Source: Streptomyces narbonensis | GTDB taxonomy: Bacteria > Actinomycetota > Actinomycetes > Streptomycetales > Streptomycetaceae | NCBI RefSeq assembly: GCF_014649015.1 | Contig: NZ_BMSF01000008.1 | Location: forward strand, 248,001 to 312,000 | Length of the DNA stretch: 64,000 nt | Direction of reading: 5' to 3' | In this document: piece after piece, positions 1 to 8,178 of the stretch | Layout: the number at the start of each line of letters is the position of its first letter | Numbering within the stretch: position 1 is the stretch's first letter | Position numbers and translations under genes: made by a program | The notes under the pieces: generated by a model | Told to the model about the DNA's origin: nothing | The model's input: only the letters and a program-made list of their open reading frames with translations | The model's database searches: none

Positions 1-2
1 GC

Positions 3-656
3 GTCATCGACCTCGTCATGCGGCTCTCCGCCGAGGCCGCCGCCGCCGGCGGCTACTGCAAGGCCCTCATGGGCAACCACGAACTGCTGCTGATCGGCGC
101 CAAGCGCTTCGGCGACACCCCGGTCAACTCCGGCGCGGGCACGGCCACCTTCCAGGCCGCCTGGCTGCTCAACGGCGGACAGAAGCACGACATGGACCGG
201 CTCCAGGACGTCCACCTCCAGTGGATGTCCCGGCTCGACGCCGTGGTCCTGGAGGACGACCACCTCCTCCTGCACTCCGACACCACCGCGTACCTCGAAT
301 ACGGCGAGACCATCGAGGACGTCAACGACACGGTCCACGAGATCCTCAACCGGAGCGACGCCGACGAGGTCTGGGACGTCTTCCGCAAGTTCACGAAGCG
401 CTTCGCGTTCCGTGACGAGGGCGGACCGCAGGCCGTCCAGGAGCTCCTCTCCACCTACGGCGGCAGCCGGATCGTGCACGGCCACAGCCCCATCCCGTAC
501 CTCCTCGGCCAGGTCGGCACGGAGGAGAGCGAGGGCAGCGGCGGCCCGGTCATCGACGGACCCCACGTGTACGCGGACGGTCTCGCGATCGCCATGGACG
601 GCGGTGTGACCATGGCCGGAAAGCTGTTGGTCGTCGAACTCCCCCTGAACGGCTGA
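3..656 (+). CDS. Metallophosphoesterase (calcineurin-like), 5' end outside window
   Basis: Reading frame is open from base 3, so the true start lies upstream of the window; the first in-frame ATG is at 18. Motifs of the calcineurin-like metallophosphoesterase fold are visible: GNHE near the start, an isolated metal-type histidine in LLLHSDTT, and VHGHSPI towards the C-terminus. The N-terminal D-x-H and GDxxDRG motifs must be in the missing part. The family hydrolyses phosphomono- or diesters with a dinuclear metal centre; the substrate cannot be told. No signal peptide can be judged because the start is absent. Confidence 0.85.
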   Translation, partial: VIDLVMRLSAEAAAAGGYCKALMGNHELLLIGAKRFGDTPVNSGAGTATFQAAWLLNGGQKHDMDRLQDVHLQWMSRLDAVVLEDDHLLLHSDTTAYLEYGETIEDVNDTVHEILNRSDADEVWDVFRKFTKRFAFRDEGGPQAVQELLSTYGGSRIVHGHSPIPYLLGQVGTEESEGSGGPVIDGPHVYADGLAIAMDGGVTMAGKLLVVELPLNG

Positions 657-815
657 CGCATAACCCTGCGCATCCGGGGAAGTCGATTTCCGGAAACACC
701 CTGTCAGCCCGTGGCGTCTCCGCAATACCATCGGACCATCCGTAGCAGGCTCTCCTCCGTTTCTGCCCGATCGGCCGTTCTCCACGGGTGATCCGGGCCT
801 GCGGAGCATCGGGGG

Positions 816-1487
816 ATGCACATGAACGTGGCTCCGTACCTGCTGACCGAGGACCGCGCCGAGTACGAGCGGGTCCTCGACGACGCACTGAGCACCGCCC
901 ACGCACGTCCGGATCTCGCCGGAGTCGGAACACGGCTCACGGTGGGGCAACTGCGCTCCATGGCCCTGAACGCGACAGCGCTGATCACCACCGCGGCGTC
1001 GAGCGAGTACGACCACTTCGTCAAGGTCCGCGAGCAGGGCCGCGTCGCGGTCGCCACCCGCGTACCGGCTCAGCAGGACGGCTCCGGCGCGGGGATCGTC
1101 GCGATCTTCACCGTGATGGTGCCCGTCCTCGCCGGGTCGGCCGCCTTCATCTTCCTGCTGGTCGGCGCGCTCCTGCACGCGATCGCACCCACCGTCGTCT
1201 TCGGATCGACGCTGCTGACGGCCGGTCTCGTCTTCGGCGCGGTCGCCGCCGCCGGCCTGCTCTGCGCTGCCGCCGGGCTCCTCCGGACCGCCCTGCGCAA
1301 CAGCCCGACCGCGACGGTCACCGCCGGTACGCCCGCCACCTCGGCGGACGACGAGCTGTCCCGCGCCCGCGAGGCCTGGCGCCTCGCCCTGCTCGAACGC
1401 GGCGTCGTTCCCTTCCTCCGCGCAGCCCTCGCGACCACGGACCAGGACGACAGCGCGGCTCCACCCGACGACAGCACCTGCGTCTGA
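816..1487 (+). CDS. Hypothetical membrane protein
   Basis: Not recognised as a known family. The 223-residue product has a soluble N-terminal part of about 85 residues, then about three hydrophobic segments (roughly residues 88-158) and a short C-terminal tail. ATG codons occur at 816 and 822; a GGGGG run at 811-815 lies 6 nt before the second one, and GGAG at 803-806 suits the first, so either start is possible. The 3' end of the gene already contains copies of the CGACGACAGCACC core found in the tandem array just downstream, so the C-terminus may have been shaped by repeat expansion. Function unknown. Confidence 0.7.
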   Translation: MHMNVAPYLLTEDRAEYERVLDDALSTAHARPDLAGVGTRLTVGQLRSMALNATALITTAASSEYDHFVKVREQGRVAVATRVPAQQDGSGAGIVAIFTVMVPVLAGSAAFIFLLVGALLHAIAPTVVFGSTLLTAGLVFGAVAAAGLLCAAAGLLRTALRNSPTATVTAGTPATSADDELSRAREAWRLALLERGVVPFLRAALATTDQDDSAAPPDDSTCV

Positions 1488-1542
1488 CGGCGGGCCCCGC
1501 CACCGACGGCTGGCCGCCACCGAGACGGCACATGCACCGACG

Positions 1543-1786
1543 ACAGCACCCTCATCCGGCGCCGGCACCGCCACCCGACGACAGCACCCTCATCCGGCGC
1601 CGGCACCGCCACCCGACGACAGCACCCTCATCCGGCGCCGGCACCGCCACCCGACGACAGCACCCTCATCCGGCGCCGGCACCGCCACCCGCCGACAGCA
1701 CCCTCATCCGCGACGGCACCTCCACCGACGACAGCACCTTCATCCGGCGACGCCCCCGCCACCCGCCGACGGCGCCCCTTCTCTGA
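1543..1786. repeat. 38-bp tandem array with palindromic core
   Basis: The core ACAGCACC recurs at 1543, 1581, 1619, 1657 and 1695, an exact 38-bp period, then degenerates at 1731 (36 bp later). Each full unit carries the perfect palindrome CCGGCGCCGG. Because 38 is not a multiple of three, all frames stay open through the array, which explains the long low-complexity frames here; I do not regard them as genes. Related fragments reach back into the 3' end of the preceding membrane-protein gene. Confidence 0.9.
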
Positions 1787-1795
1787 CACGACAAC

Positions 1796-1837
1796 GGCAC
1801 CGGCCCGCGACTCCCCCGTGGGTCGCGGGCCGGTGCC
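1796..1837. terminator. Perfect 16-bp hairpin after thiC
   Basis: GGCACCGGCCCGCGAC at 1796-1811 and its exact complement at 1822-1837 enclose a 10-nt loop. It sits 23 bp beyond the thiC stop and follows the plus-strand tandem array, so it can serve both strands. There is no U tract, as is common in Streptomyces. Confidence 0.8.
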
Positions 1838-1859
1838 TGCTCGGATACTGCCGCCGCGG

Positions 1860-3629
1860 TCAGTCCGCCAGCGGCAGGTAGACGCGGTTCCCGCTCTCCG
1901 CGAACTCCTTCGACTTCTCCGCCATACCGGCCTCGATCTCCTGCTGCGTGCCTCCGTGCTCGCGCCGGATGTCCTGGGAGATCTTCATCGAGCAGAACTT
2001 CGGACCGCACATCGAGCAGAAGTGCGCGGTCTTCGCGGGCTCCGCCGGCAGCGTCTCGTCGTGGAACTCGCGTGCCGTGACCGGGTCGAGCGCCAGGTTG
2101 AACTGGTCCTCCCAGCGGAACTCGAACCGCGCGTCGGAGAGCGCGTCGTCCCACTCCTGCGCGCCCGGGTGCCCCTTGGCGAGGTCCGCCGCGTGGGCGG
2201 CGATCTTGTACGTGATGACGCCCGTCTTCACGTCGTCCTTGTTGGGCAGGCCCAGGTGCTCCTTGGGCGTGACGTAGCAGAGCATGGCCGTGCCCCACCA
2301 GGCGATCATCGCCGCGCCGATGCCGGAGGTGATGTGGTCGTAGGCGGGCGCCACATCAGTCGTCAGCGGGCCGAGCGTGTAGAACGGCGCCTCCTCGCAG
2401 ATCTCCTGCTGGAGGTCGATGTTCTCCTTGATCTTGTGCATCGGGACGTGGCCCGGACCCTCGATCATCGTCTGCACGTTGTGCCGCTTGGCGATCGTGT
2501 TCAGCTCGCCGAGCGTCCGCAGCTCCGCGAACTGCGCCTCGTCGTTGGCGTCCGCGATCGAACCGGGGCGCAGGCCGTCGCCGAGCGAGTAGGTGACGTC
2601 GTACGCCGCCAGGATCTCGCAGAGCTCCTCGAAGTTCGTGTAGAGGAAGTTCTCCTTGTGGTGGGCGAGACACCAGGCGGCCATGATCGAGCCGCCGCGC
2701 GAGACGATGCCGGTCTTGCGGCGCGCGGTGAGCGGCACGTACGGCAGGAGTACGCCGGCGTGCACCGTCATGTAGTCGACGCCCTGCTCGGCCTGCTCGA
2801 TGACCGTGTCCTTGTAGATCTCCCAGGTCAGGTCCTCGGCCTTGCCGTCGACCTTCTCCAGCGCCTGGTAGAGCGGCACGGTGCCGATCGGCACGGGGGA
2901 GTTGCGCAGCACCCACTCGCGGGTGGTGTGGATGTTGCGGCCGGTGGACAGGTCCATGACCGTGTCCGCGCCCCACTTGGTCGCCCAGGTCATCTTCTCC
3001 ACCTCCTCCTCGATCGAGGAGGTGACGGCGGAGTTGCCGATGTTGGCGTTGACCTTCACCAGGAACCGCTTGCCGATGATCATCGGCTCGATCTCCGGGT
3101 GGTTGACGTTCGCCGGGAGCACCGCGCGGCCCGCGGCGATCTCCTCCCGTACGACCTCGGGGGAGACGTTCTCGCGGATCGCGACGTACTCCATCTCCGG
3201 CGTGATCTCGCCCCGACGGGCGTACGCGAGCTGCGTCACCGCCTGGCCGTCACGGCCGCGGCGCGGCAGGCGCGGGCGGCCGGGGAAGACGGCGTCGAGG
3301 TTCTTCAGCCCGCCGCCGCGCGGCGAGGTGTGCTTGATGCCGTCGTCCTCGGGGCGCACGGGGCGGCCCGCGTACTCCTCGGTGTCGCCGCGCGCGATGA
3401 TCCAGTTCTCGCGCAGCGGCGCCAGGCCGCGCCGTACGTCGGTGTCGATGGTGGGGTCGGTGTACGGACCGGACGTGTCGTACAGCGTCACGTCCTTCCC
3501 GTTGGTGAGGTGCACCTGACGGACCGGGACCCGGAGGTCGGGGCGCGAACCCTCGACATAGCCCTTGTGCCAGCCCGGCGCGCGGCCGTCCTGGTCGGAG
3601 GCAGGCGTGCGTGCATCCTGAATGGTCAT
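1860..3629 (-). CDS. thiC: Phosphomethylpyrimidine synthase ThiC
   Basis: ThiC is the radical SAM enzyme that converts 5-aminoimidazole ribotide to hydroxymethylpyrimidine phosphate in thiamine synthesis. The 589-residue length is normal for the family. The C-terminal cluster-binding motif C-x2-C-x4-C is visible (CSMCGPKFC), as are family blocks such as NVNHPEIEPMIIGK and MIEGPGHVPMHK. The ATG at 3629 has a GGGAGA ribosome-binding site at 3638-3643 that forms the 3' edge of the TPP riboswitch, so the start and mode of control support each other. It stands alone, convergent with the left-hand genes and divergent from the YibE/F gene. Confidence 0.97.
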   Translation of the reverse strand: MTIQDARTPASDQDGRAPGWHKGYVEGSRPDLRVPVRQVHLTNGKDVTLYDTSGPYTDPTIDTDVRRGLAPLRENWIIARGDTEEYAGRPVRPEDDGIKHTSPRGGGLKNLDAVFPGRPRLPRRGRDGQAVTQLAYARRGEITPEMEYVAIRENVSPEVVREEIAAGRAVLPANVNHPEIEPMIIGKRFLVKVNANIGNSAVTSSIEEEVEKMTWATKWGADTVMDLSTGRNIHTTREWVLRNSPVPIGTVPLYQALEKVDGKAEDLTWEIYKDTVIEQAEQGVDYMTVHAGVLLPYVPLTARRKTGIVSRGGSIMAAWCLAHHKENFLYTNFEELCEILAAYDVTYSLGDGLRPGSIADANDEAQFAELRTLGELNTIAKRHNVQTMIEGPGHVPMHKIKENIDLQQEICEEAPFYTLGPLTTDVAPAYDHITSGIGAAMIAWWGTAMLCYVTPKEHLGLPNKDDVKTGVITYKIAAHAADLAKGHPGAQEWDDALSDARFEFRWEDQFNLALDPVTAREFHDETLPAEPAKTAHFCSMCGPKFCSMKISQDIRREHGGTQQEIEAGMAEKSKEFAESGNRVYLPLAD

Positions 3630-3637
3630 GAGACCGA

Positions 3638-3748
3638 TCTCCCTACGCCGGCATTACCCGGTAACAGGTTCGGCGGTCGGCGCAGCCTCCTCCCGTACGT
3701 GCGTACGGTGATCAGCGCCCTCTCAGCCCGGTGCTCCGAGCTCCCGCG
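3638..3748 (-). promoter_or_regulatory. TPP riboswitch (THI element) of thiC
   Basis: Read on the minus strand, the leader holds the conserved CTGAGA (complement of 3721-3726) and, further on, GAACCTGTTACCGGGTAATG and CCGGCGTAGGGA, the signature of the thiamine pyrophosphate aptamer. The last aptamer bases overlap the thiC Shine-Dalgarno sequence (3638-3643), so ligand binding should block translation initiation; no separate terminator hairpin is seen between aptamer and start, which fits translational control. The exact 5' edge is approximate. Confidence 0.95.
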
Positions 3749-3828
3749 TGTGCAAAGGTGCCACCACGCTAGCGCCATCCCTGGCGTGCTGAACAGTGGG
3801 CCCCCACCGTTCTTGCGATGATCGGTCG

Positions 3829-5208
3829 GTGACTTCCCCCCAGCAGCCCCCCGAGCCGCACGGCCACGCCCCCGGTCCCGACCACGGACACGGGCATTCG
3901 ACCGGGCACGCGACCGGGCACGCGCACAGCCACAGCCACGGCCCCGCCGCCCCGGTCTCCCAGCATCTGCGCAAGGTCATCGCCGCGGTCCTGATCCCCT
4001 TCGCCACCGCGGTCCTGGTCGGCCTCGTGGTCCTGTGGCCGGGCGGCACCCCCGCGCACGAGCGCACCGGGGTCGGTTTCGACCGGCAGACCGAACAGGG
4101 CACGGTCGTCTCCGTCGAGCAGGTCGACTGCAAGGACGTGAACGCCGCCCAGGTCCCGCCGACCGGGGACACCTCCACGCCCCAGGGTCGCGAGGCGGTC
4201 AACGCCGAGCAGGGACAGTGCGAGAAGGCGACGATCGAGGTCACCAGCGGCGCGGAGAAGGGGCGGACGTTCACCGAGATCGTGCAGCCCGACGCGCCGC
4301 GCCAACTGCACGAGGGGCAGGGCGTGGTGGTGGCGTACGCCCCCGACGCCCCGCGCGACCTGCAGTACTCGGTGACGGACGTGAACCGGAAGCTCCCGCT
4401 GACGCTGCTTGCCGGGATCTTCGCCGTCGCGGTCGTGGTCGTGGGCCGCCTGAAGGGCGTGATGGCGCTCATCTCGCTCGTCGCGAGCTTCCTGGTGCTG
4501 ACCTTCTTCATCCTGCCGGCGATCCTGCAGGGTTCGAATCCGCTGGTCGTTGCGGTGGTCGGGTCGAGCGCGATCATGTTGATCGCGCTCTACATGTGTC
4601 ATGGGCTCTCGGCCCGCACCTCGGTCGCGGTGCTCGGCACGCTGATCTCGCTGCTGCTGATCGGCCTGCTCGGCTCGCTCTTCATCGGCTGGGCCTCGCT
4701 CACCGGCAACACCGACGACAACACCGGCCTGATCCACGGTCTGTACCCGGAGATCGACATGTCGGGTCTGCTGCTCGCCGGCATCATCATCGGCTCGCTC
4801 GGTGTGCTCGACGACGTGACGGTCACCCAGACCTCCGCGGTCTGGGAACTGCACCAGGCCGACCCTCGCATGGGGCCGCGCGCGCTGTACCGGGCCGGGA
4901 TCAGGATCGGCCGCGACCACATCGCCTCGGTCGTGAACACCCTGGTCCTCGCCTACGCGGGCGCGGCCCTGCCACTGCTGCTGCTCTTCTCGATCGCGCA
5001 GAGCAGCATGGGCACGGTGGCCAACAGCGAGCTGGTCGCGGAGGAGATCGTCCGCACGCTGGTCGGATCGATCGGCCTGGTCGCCTCCGTGCCGGTCACC
5101 ACGGTCCTCGCGGCGCTGGTGGTCTCCGCCGACCGGCCGGGATCCGATGCTGCCGGGCAGCCCCGGGCCGCGGCGGTACGGGGCGGTCGGCGCCGCCGCG
5201 CGAAGTAG
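3829..5208 (+). CDS. YibE/F family membrane protein
   Basis: The product (459 aa from GTG 3829) begins with a His-rich segment (repeated HGH/HSH, about residues 9-40), then one membrane segment, an extracytoplasmic domain of about 110 residues, and six or so further membrane segments, ending in a basic tail. This architecture and the block LDDVTVTQTSAVWEL match the YibE/F-like family, of unknown biochemical role. An upstream ATG at 3796 is in frame, but the His-rich segment follows the GTG directly; no good ribosome-binding site is present, so a leaderless or weak start is possible. The histidines suggest, but do not prove, metal binding. Confidence 0.85.
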   Translation: MTSPQQPPEPHGHAPGPDHGHGHSTGHATGHAHSHSHGPAAPVSQHLRKVIAAVLIPFATAVLVGLVVLWPGGTPAHERTGVGFDRQTEQGTVVSVEQVDCKDVNAAQVPPTGDTSTPQGREAVNAEQGQCEKATIEVTSGAEKGRTFTEIVQPDAPRQLHEGQGVVVAYAPDAPRDLQYSVTDVNRKLPLTLLAGIFAVAVVVVGRLKGVMALISLVASFLVLTFFILPAILQGSNPLVVAVVGSSAIMLIALYMCHGLSARTSVAVLGTLISLLLIGLLGSLFIGWASLTGNTDDNTGLIHGLYPEIDMSGLLLAGIIIGSLGVLDDVTVTQTSAVWELHQADPRMGPRALYRAGIRIGRDHIASVVNTLVLAYAGAALPLLLLFSIAQSSMGTVANSELVAEEIVRTLVGSIGLVASVPVTTVLAALVVSADRPGSDAAGQPRAAAVRGGRRRRAK

Positions 5209-5262
5209 GGACTCCGGGTGTGGGCCGGTCGATCCCGCACCCCCGCACCCCCTACCTCGCGC
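5199..5262. terminator. Probable bidirectional terminator between YibE/F gene and ssgA
   Basis: GCGCGAAGTAGGG (5199-5211, including the stop codon of the YibE/F gene) pairs with CCCTACCTCGCGC (5250-5262) with one mismatch; the intervening segment can itself fold. The two flanking genes converge here. Confidence 0.5.
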
Positions 5263-5288
5263 GCCGGCGAGCCCTCGGCCGGCAGGTC

Positions 5289-5723
5289 TCAGCCGGCGTT
5301 CTCCTCCGCCAGAATCCGGCCGAGTGCCGCCTCCAGGTTGTCCTCGAAGTCACCGAGTGTCCGTTCCTGACCAAGCGGAACCAGCTTGTCGGTGCGGTCG
5401 AGGAACGCGACCAGCGGCGGGGCGCTCGCCCGGAACAGGGCGCGGTCGCCGCCGACCTGGAGCCGGATGGAGACGTCCGAGAGTCCCTCGGGGTCCGTCG
5501 GGGCGATGTGCACGTCCCCGTCCCCGCTCGGCCTGTTGATCCCGTCGAGCAGCAGTTCCCGACCGAACGCCCAGGTCACGGGCGCGTCTCCGGGGAGGTG
5601 GAAGGTCATTCGGACCGCGTAAGGATCCCGGGTCTCGTAGCGCAGCTCGACTGGGATCTTGAAGCAGAGCTCCTCGGAAACGAGGAAGCTCATCAGAACC
5701 TCGGCCTGAACCGACTCTCGCAT
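5289..5723 (-). CDS. ssgA: Sporulation-specific cell division protein SsgA
   Basis: The 144-residue product starting MRESVQAEV matches SsgA, founding member of the actinomycete-specific SsgA-like proteins, which activate sporulation-specific septation and localise the divisome. The frame continues upstream to 5822, but ATG 5723 is preceded at 6 nt by CCCC/GGGG (5730-5733) and gives the family's usual N-terminus. Key family blocks visible: VPVTWAFGRELLLDG-like APVTWAFGRELLLDG and LGRILAEE at the C-terminus. The gene lies directly downstream of the IclR-type gene that is known in S. coelicolor as its activator, ssgR. Lies in the membrane-associated divisome but has no membrane segment itself. 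Confidence 0.95.
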   Translation of the reverse strand: MRESVQAEVLMSFLVSEELCFKIPVELRYETRDPYAVRMTFHLPGDAPVTWAFGRELLLDGINRPSGDGDVHIAPTDPEGLSDVSIRLQVGGDRALFRASAPPLVAFLDRTDKLVPLGQERTLGDFEDNLEAALGRILAEENAG

Positions 5724-5861
5724 CATGTACCCCGCAGTAGATGAAGCAGTTGTGTAAAAACAGCTGCTGAAAGCTGTGACCGAAACGGCCAGGAATGATC
5801 CCCCGTGGCCCTCTTGACGCAATCGTGCTGTACGCGCTAGCAGATCACAAGGAGTGATTTT

Positions 5862-6632
5862 TCAGATACTGATAGAGAACGCGAGTGAACTGAAGAGCCT
5901 CCCGATCTCCGTGCGTAGCCGCTCGACTGCTGGGAGCAACCGTTCTTCCTGGTGAAGGGGGAGGGAAATGGCCATCGCGGCCGCTGCGGAGCCCGCCGTG
6001 ATGGGAATGGCGGCACAGACCGTGCCCAGTGCATATTCCTGACGCTCTACCAGGGGCTCCATTCGCCCCAAACCGCCCAAACGATCCAAAAGCACACGGC
6101 GATTACGCACCGTGTACGGAGTGATGGATTCCACCGGATGCCGGTCGAGGTGGTCTTGACGGGCTTTCAGATCGAGTTGACTCAGCAGGCACTGCCCGAT
6201 GGCGTGCGCGTGTCCGGTCTCGCGGAAGTCGGCCCATTCCTCCACCGCGGGGGCCGAAGGGGTGTCCGCGACGGCGACGAGCTCGATCTCTCCCTCGCGG
6301 TAGAGGGCGAAGTACACCGGCACACCGATCTCGTCCCGCCAGCGGGCAAGGGAGTCTTCGATCTTGATGCGACGATTCTGCACAGCTCCGCCGCCGGCCA
6401 GACGGACGGCGGCGTCTCCAAGGACGAACACACCCTTCTCACGGCGTAGATAGCCCTCGTGCGTCAGGGTGCGGAGCAGGTGGTACGTGGTGGGCAGCGG
6501 GAGGCCCGTCTCACGGGCGAGCTGTTTGGCCGGCGCGCCGTCCGCATGGGAGGACACGGCCTCCAGAAGTCTCAGCGCCCGCTGCACCGAACCGATCAGC
6601 GTAGGTGCAGCTGTCTGCGTAGCCGTGGCCAA
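5862..6632 (-). CDS. ssgR: IclR-family regulator SsgR
   Basis: A 256-residue IclR-type protein: N-terminal winged helix (GSVQRALRLLEAV, LPLPTTYHLLRTL) and C-terminal effector-binding domain ending near residue 250. It sits 138 bp upstream of ssgA on the same strand; in S. coelicolor the gene in this place is ssgR, which activates ssgA transcription. The start is a TTG at 6632, preceded by GGGGGTGA; no ATG is in a better position. Assignment rests on synteny plus family, so the ligand, if any, is unknown. Confidence 0.93.
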   Translation of the reverse strand: MATATQTAAPTLIGSVQRALRLLEAVSSHADGAPAKQLARETGLPLPTTYHLLRTLTHEGYLRREKGVFVLGDAAVRLAGGGAVQNRRIKIEDSLARWRDEIGVPVYFALYREGEIELVAVADTPSAPAVEEWADFRETGHAHAIGQCLLSQLDLKARQDHLDRHPVESITPYTVRNRRVLLDRLGGLGRMEPLVERQEYALGTVCAAIPITAGSAAAAMAISLPLHQEERLLPAVERLRTEIGRLFSSLAFSISI

Positions 6633-6867
6633 AGGTCACCCCCAGGCGTGACGACGGATGCAGTGCATCCGCCCGCGGGGGCCGCCCCCGCGCGCCCGCC
6701 GGGCCTGGGAAACCGCTGGTCAGTACGAGGTCTACGCCCGTAGTCCCCAACACGGCGGAGGGATTCCACTCTAGTGGGAGCCTTCGGGGCCCCGCCCGGA
6801 TTCAACCCACGCGTCCCCCGCCCGGGCTAATGCCCGCCGTCGGCTCCCTGCCGTGCCGCGGCTTCTG
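6633..6867. other. Intergenic region upstream of ssgR
   Basis: 235 bp without a gene. It should contain the ssgR promoter. Apart from G-rich tracts I see no clear operator, repeat or hairpin. Confidence 0.4.
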
Positions 6868-7086
6868 CTACCAGTCCTCGCGCGACCCGGCGGAGCCCTT
6901 GAACTTCCGCACGACGTAGACGAGTCCGGCGACGAGTGCCACGAAGAGCAGCACCTTGAACAGCAGCGCGACCACGAAGGTCAGGACGCTGGTGATCAGT
7001 CCACCGAAGACGACCAGGACGAGAGCGGGTATGGCGACCCACTTCACCCACCAGGGCATCCCCGCGAGAATCTCCTGTACGGCCAT
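6868..7086 (-). CDS. Small membrane protein, DUF5326-like
   Basis: 72 residues from ATG 7086 (MAVQEILAGMPWWVKW). Two closely spaced hydrophobic segments cover about residues 12-60, followed by a short basic and acidic tail (RKFKGSAGSREDW). AGGAA lies just before the start. A longer frame reaches 7143 but lacks a ribosome-binding site. It resembles the short actinobacterial DUF5326 proteins found next to this cupin gene in other streptomycetes; function unknown. The downstream end of the 14-bp repeat array lies between it and the cupin. Confidence 0.7.
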   Translation of the reverse strand: MAVQEILAGMPWWVKWVAIPALVLVVFGGLITSVLTFVVALLFKVLLFVALVAGLVYVVRKFKGSAGSREDW

Positions 7087-7271
7087 GGTTCCTGCCTCGC
7101 TCTCGAAGATCCGTTCCACGCACTCCGCGCCGAACACCCTCAAGGCTAGGGGCGGAGAGCGGCCCGAGGGGCGCCCGGGGCCCCCGCTCTCCCCTGATCC
7201 GCCCCCTAGGGGGTCGCCGCCTCGCGGGGCTCGGGACCTCAGGGATCGGGATCTCGGGGTTCAGAAACTCG

Positions 7272-7395
7272 GGGGATCGGGCTTGGGAAATCGGGCTCGG
7301 AGGATCGGGCTCGGGGGGTCCGGCTCGGGGGGTCCGGCTCGAGGGGTCCGGCTCGAGGGGTCCGGCTCGAGGGGTCCGGCTCGGGGGCTCCGGCC
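7272..7395. repeat. 14-bp GC-rich tandem repeats
   Basis: The unit GGTCCGGCTCGRGG is repeated head to tail about five times, preceded by two or three degenerate units of the form GATCGGGCTCGGRG. The array fills the gap between the cupin stop and the small membrane protein gene. Coordinates are approximate because the edges fade out. Confidence 0.75.
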
Positions 7396-7418
7396 CCGAG
7401 GACCGGGGCCCCGGGGGG

Positions 7419-7736
7419 TCAGCTCTCCGGCGGGGAGAAGACCACCAGGACGCGCAGGTCCTCGCTGACGTGATGGAACTTGTGGGGCACCCCGGCCGGC
7501 ACGTAGACCACGCTGCCGCGCGCCACCTGGGTCGTCTCCTCCCCGACCGTGATCGCCGCACGGCCGCTGACCACGAAGTACACCTCGTCCTGGCCGTGCG
7601 GCTGCTGGGGATCGAGCGCCCCGGCGTCGAGCGCGTACAGGCCCACCGACATGTTCCGCTCGCGCAGGAACTGGAGATAGGCACCCTGGTTCGCGGCGCG
7701 CTCCGCCTCCAGTTCGTCCAGCCGGAATGCCTTCAC
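7419..7736 (-). CDS. Cupin-domain protein
   Basis: 105 residues forming a single small cupin barrel. The first cupin motif is visible around QPHGQDEVYFVVSGRAAI (GH-like HGQ, then E, then G) and the second around VYVPAGVPHKFHHV (P-G-x-P-H). Metal-binding histidines and glutamate are therefore present. Start is GTG 7736 (VKAFRLDELE); the frame runs further upstream without a ribosome-binding site, whereas AGGGG lies about 11 nt before this GTG. Divergent from the holin-family gene with a gap of about 50 bp, so they may share a control region. Substrate unknown. Confidence 0.85.
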   Translation of the reverse strand: MKAFRLDELEAERAANQGAYLQFLRERNMSVGLYALDAGALDPQQPHGQDEVYFVVSGRAAITVGEETTQVARGSVVYVPAGVPHKFHHVSEDLRVLVVFSPPES

Positions 7737-7787
7737 TGTCTGTCCGCCCCTGCCCTTGGCCCGATCATGTCTGCCACGATCAGACAC

Positions 7788-8168
7788 ATGAAGAATTTCG
7801 TAGTCAAGACGCTCGCGAACGCGGGCGCCCTGGGAGTCGCCATCTGGGTGCTCTCGCCGGACATCACCCTGACAGGTGAGAGCACCGGCAATCAGGCCCT
7901 GACCCTCATTCTCGTCGCCCTGGTCTTCGGCCTCGTGAACTTCTTGGTCAAGCCGATCGTCAAGTTGCTGACGCTGCCGCTCTTCATCCTGACACTCGGC
8001 CTGATCACCCTGGTGGTCAACGCCCTGATGCTGCTCCTCACATCCTGGCTTGCCGACCTGTTCGACCTCAGCTTCCACGTGGAGGGCTTCTGGACCGCCG
8101 TCCTCGGCGGCCTCATCATCTCCGTCGTCTCGTGGGCACTGAACGTCGTGCTCCCCGACGGCGACTGA
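7788..8168 (+). CDS. Phage-holin-like 4-TM membrane protein (PF04020 type)
   Basis: 126 residues with four hydrophobic segments, the second and third joined by LVNFLVKPIVKLLTLP, a block typical of the 'mycobacterial 4 TMS phage holin' / YvlD family of small bacterial membrane proteins. Despite the name these are chromosomal proteins, and nothing phage-like is nearby. ATG 7788 gives the family's usual N-terminus (MKNFVVK); another ATG at 7767 is in reach but not better supported. No strong ribosome-binding site. It is followed after 10 bp by the phosphatase gene, probably co-transcribed. Confidence 0.85.
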   Translation: MKNFVVKTLANAGALGVAIWVLSPDITLTGESTGNQALTLILVALVFGLVNFLVKPIVKLLTLPLFILTLGLITLVVNALMLLLTSWLADLFDLSFHVEGFWTAVLGGLIISVVSWALNVVLPDGD

Positions 8169-8178
8169 GCGGGCGACC

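Noticed and set aside
788..1786. Plus-strand frame spanning the 38-bp repeats
   Set aside because: Low-complexity Arg/His/Pro translation; open only because the 38-bp unit lacks stops in every frame.
1543..1786. Possible CRISPR array
   Set aside because: Units are contiguous direct repeats without unique spacers, and no cas genes are present.
7788..8168. Possible prophage holin
   Set aside because: Family name only; no lysin, capsid or integrase gene nearby, and the gene belongs to a chromosomal run.
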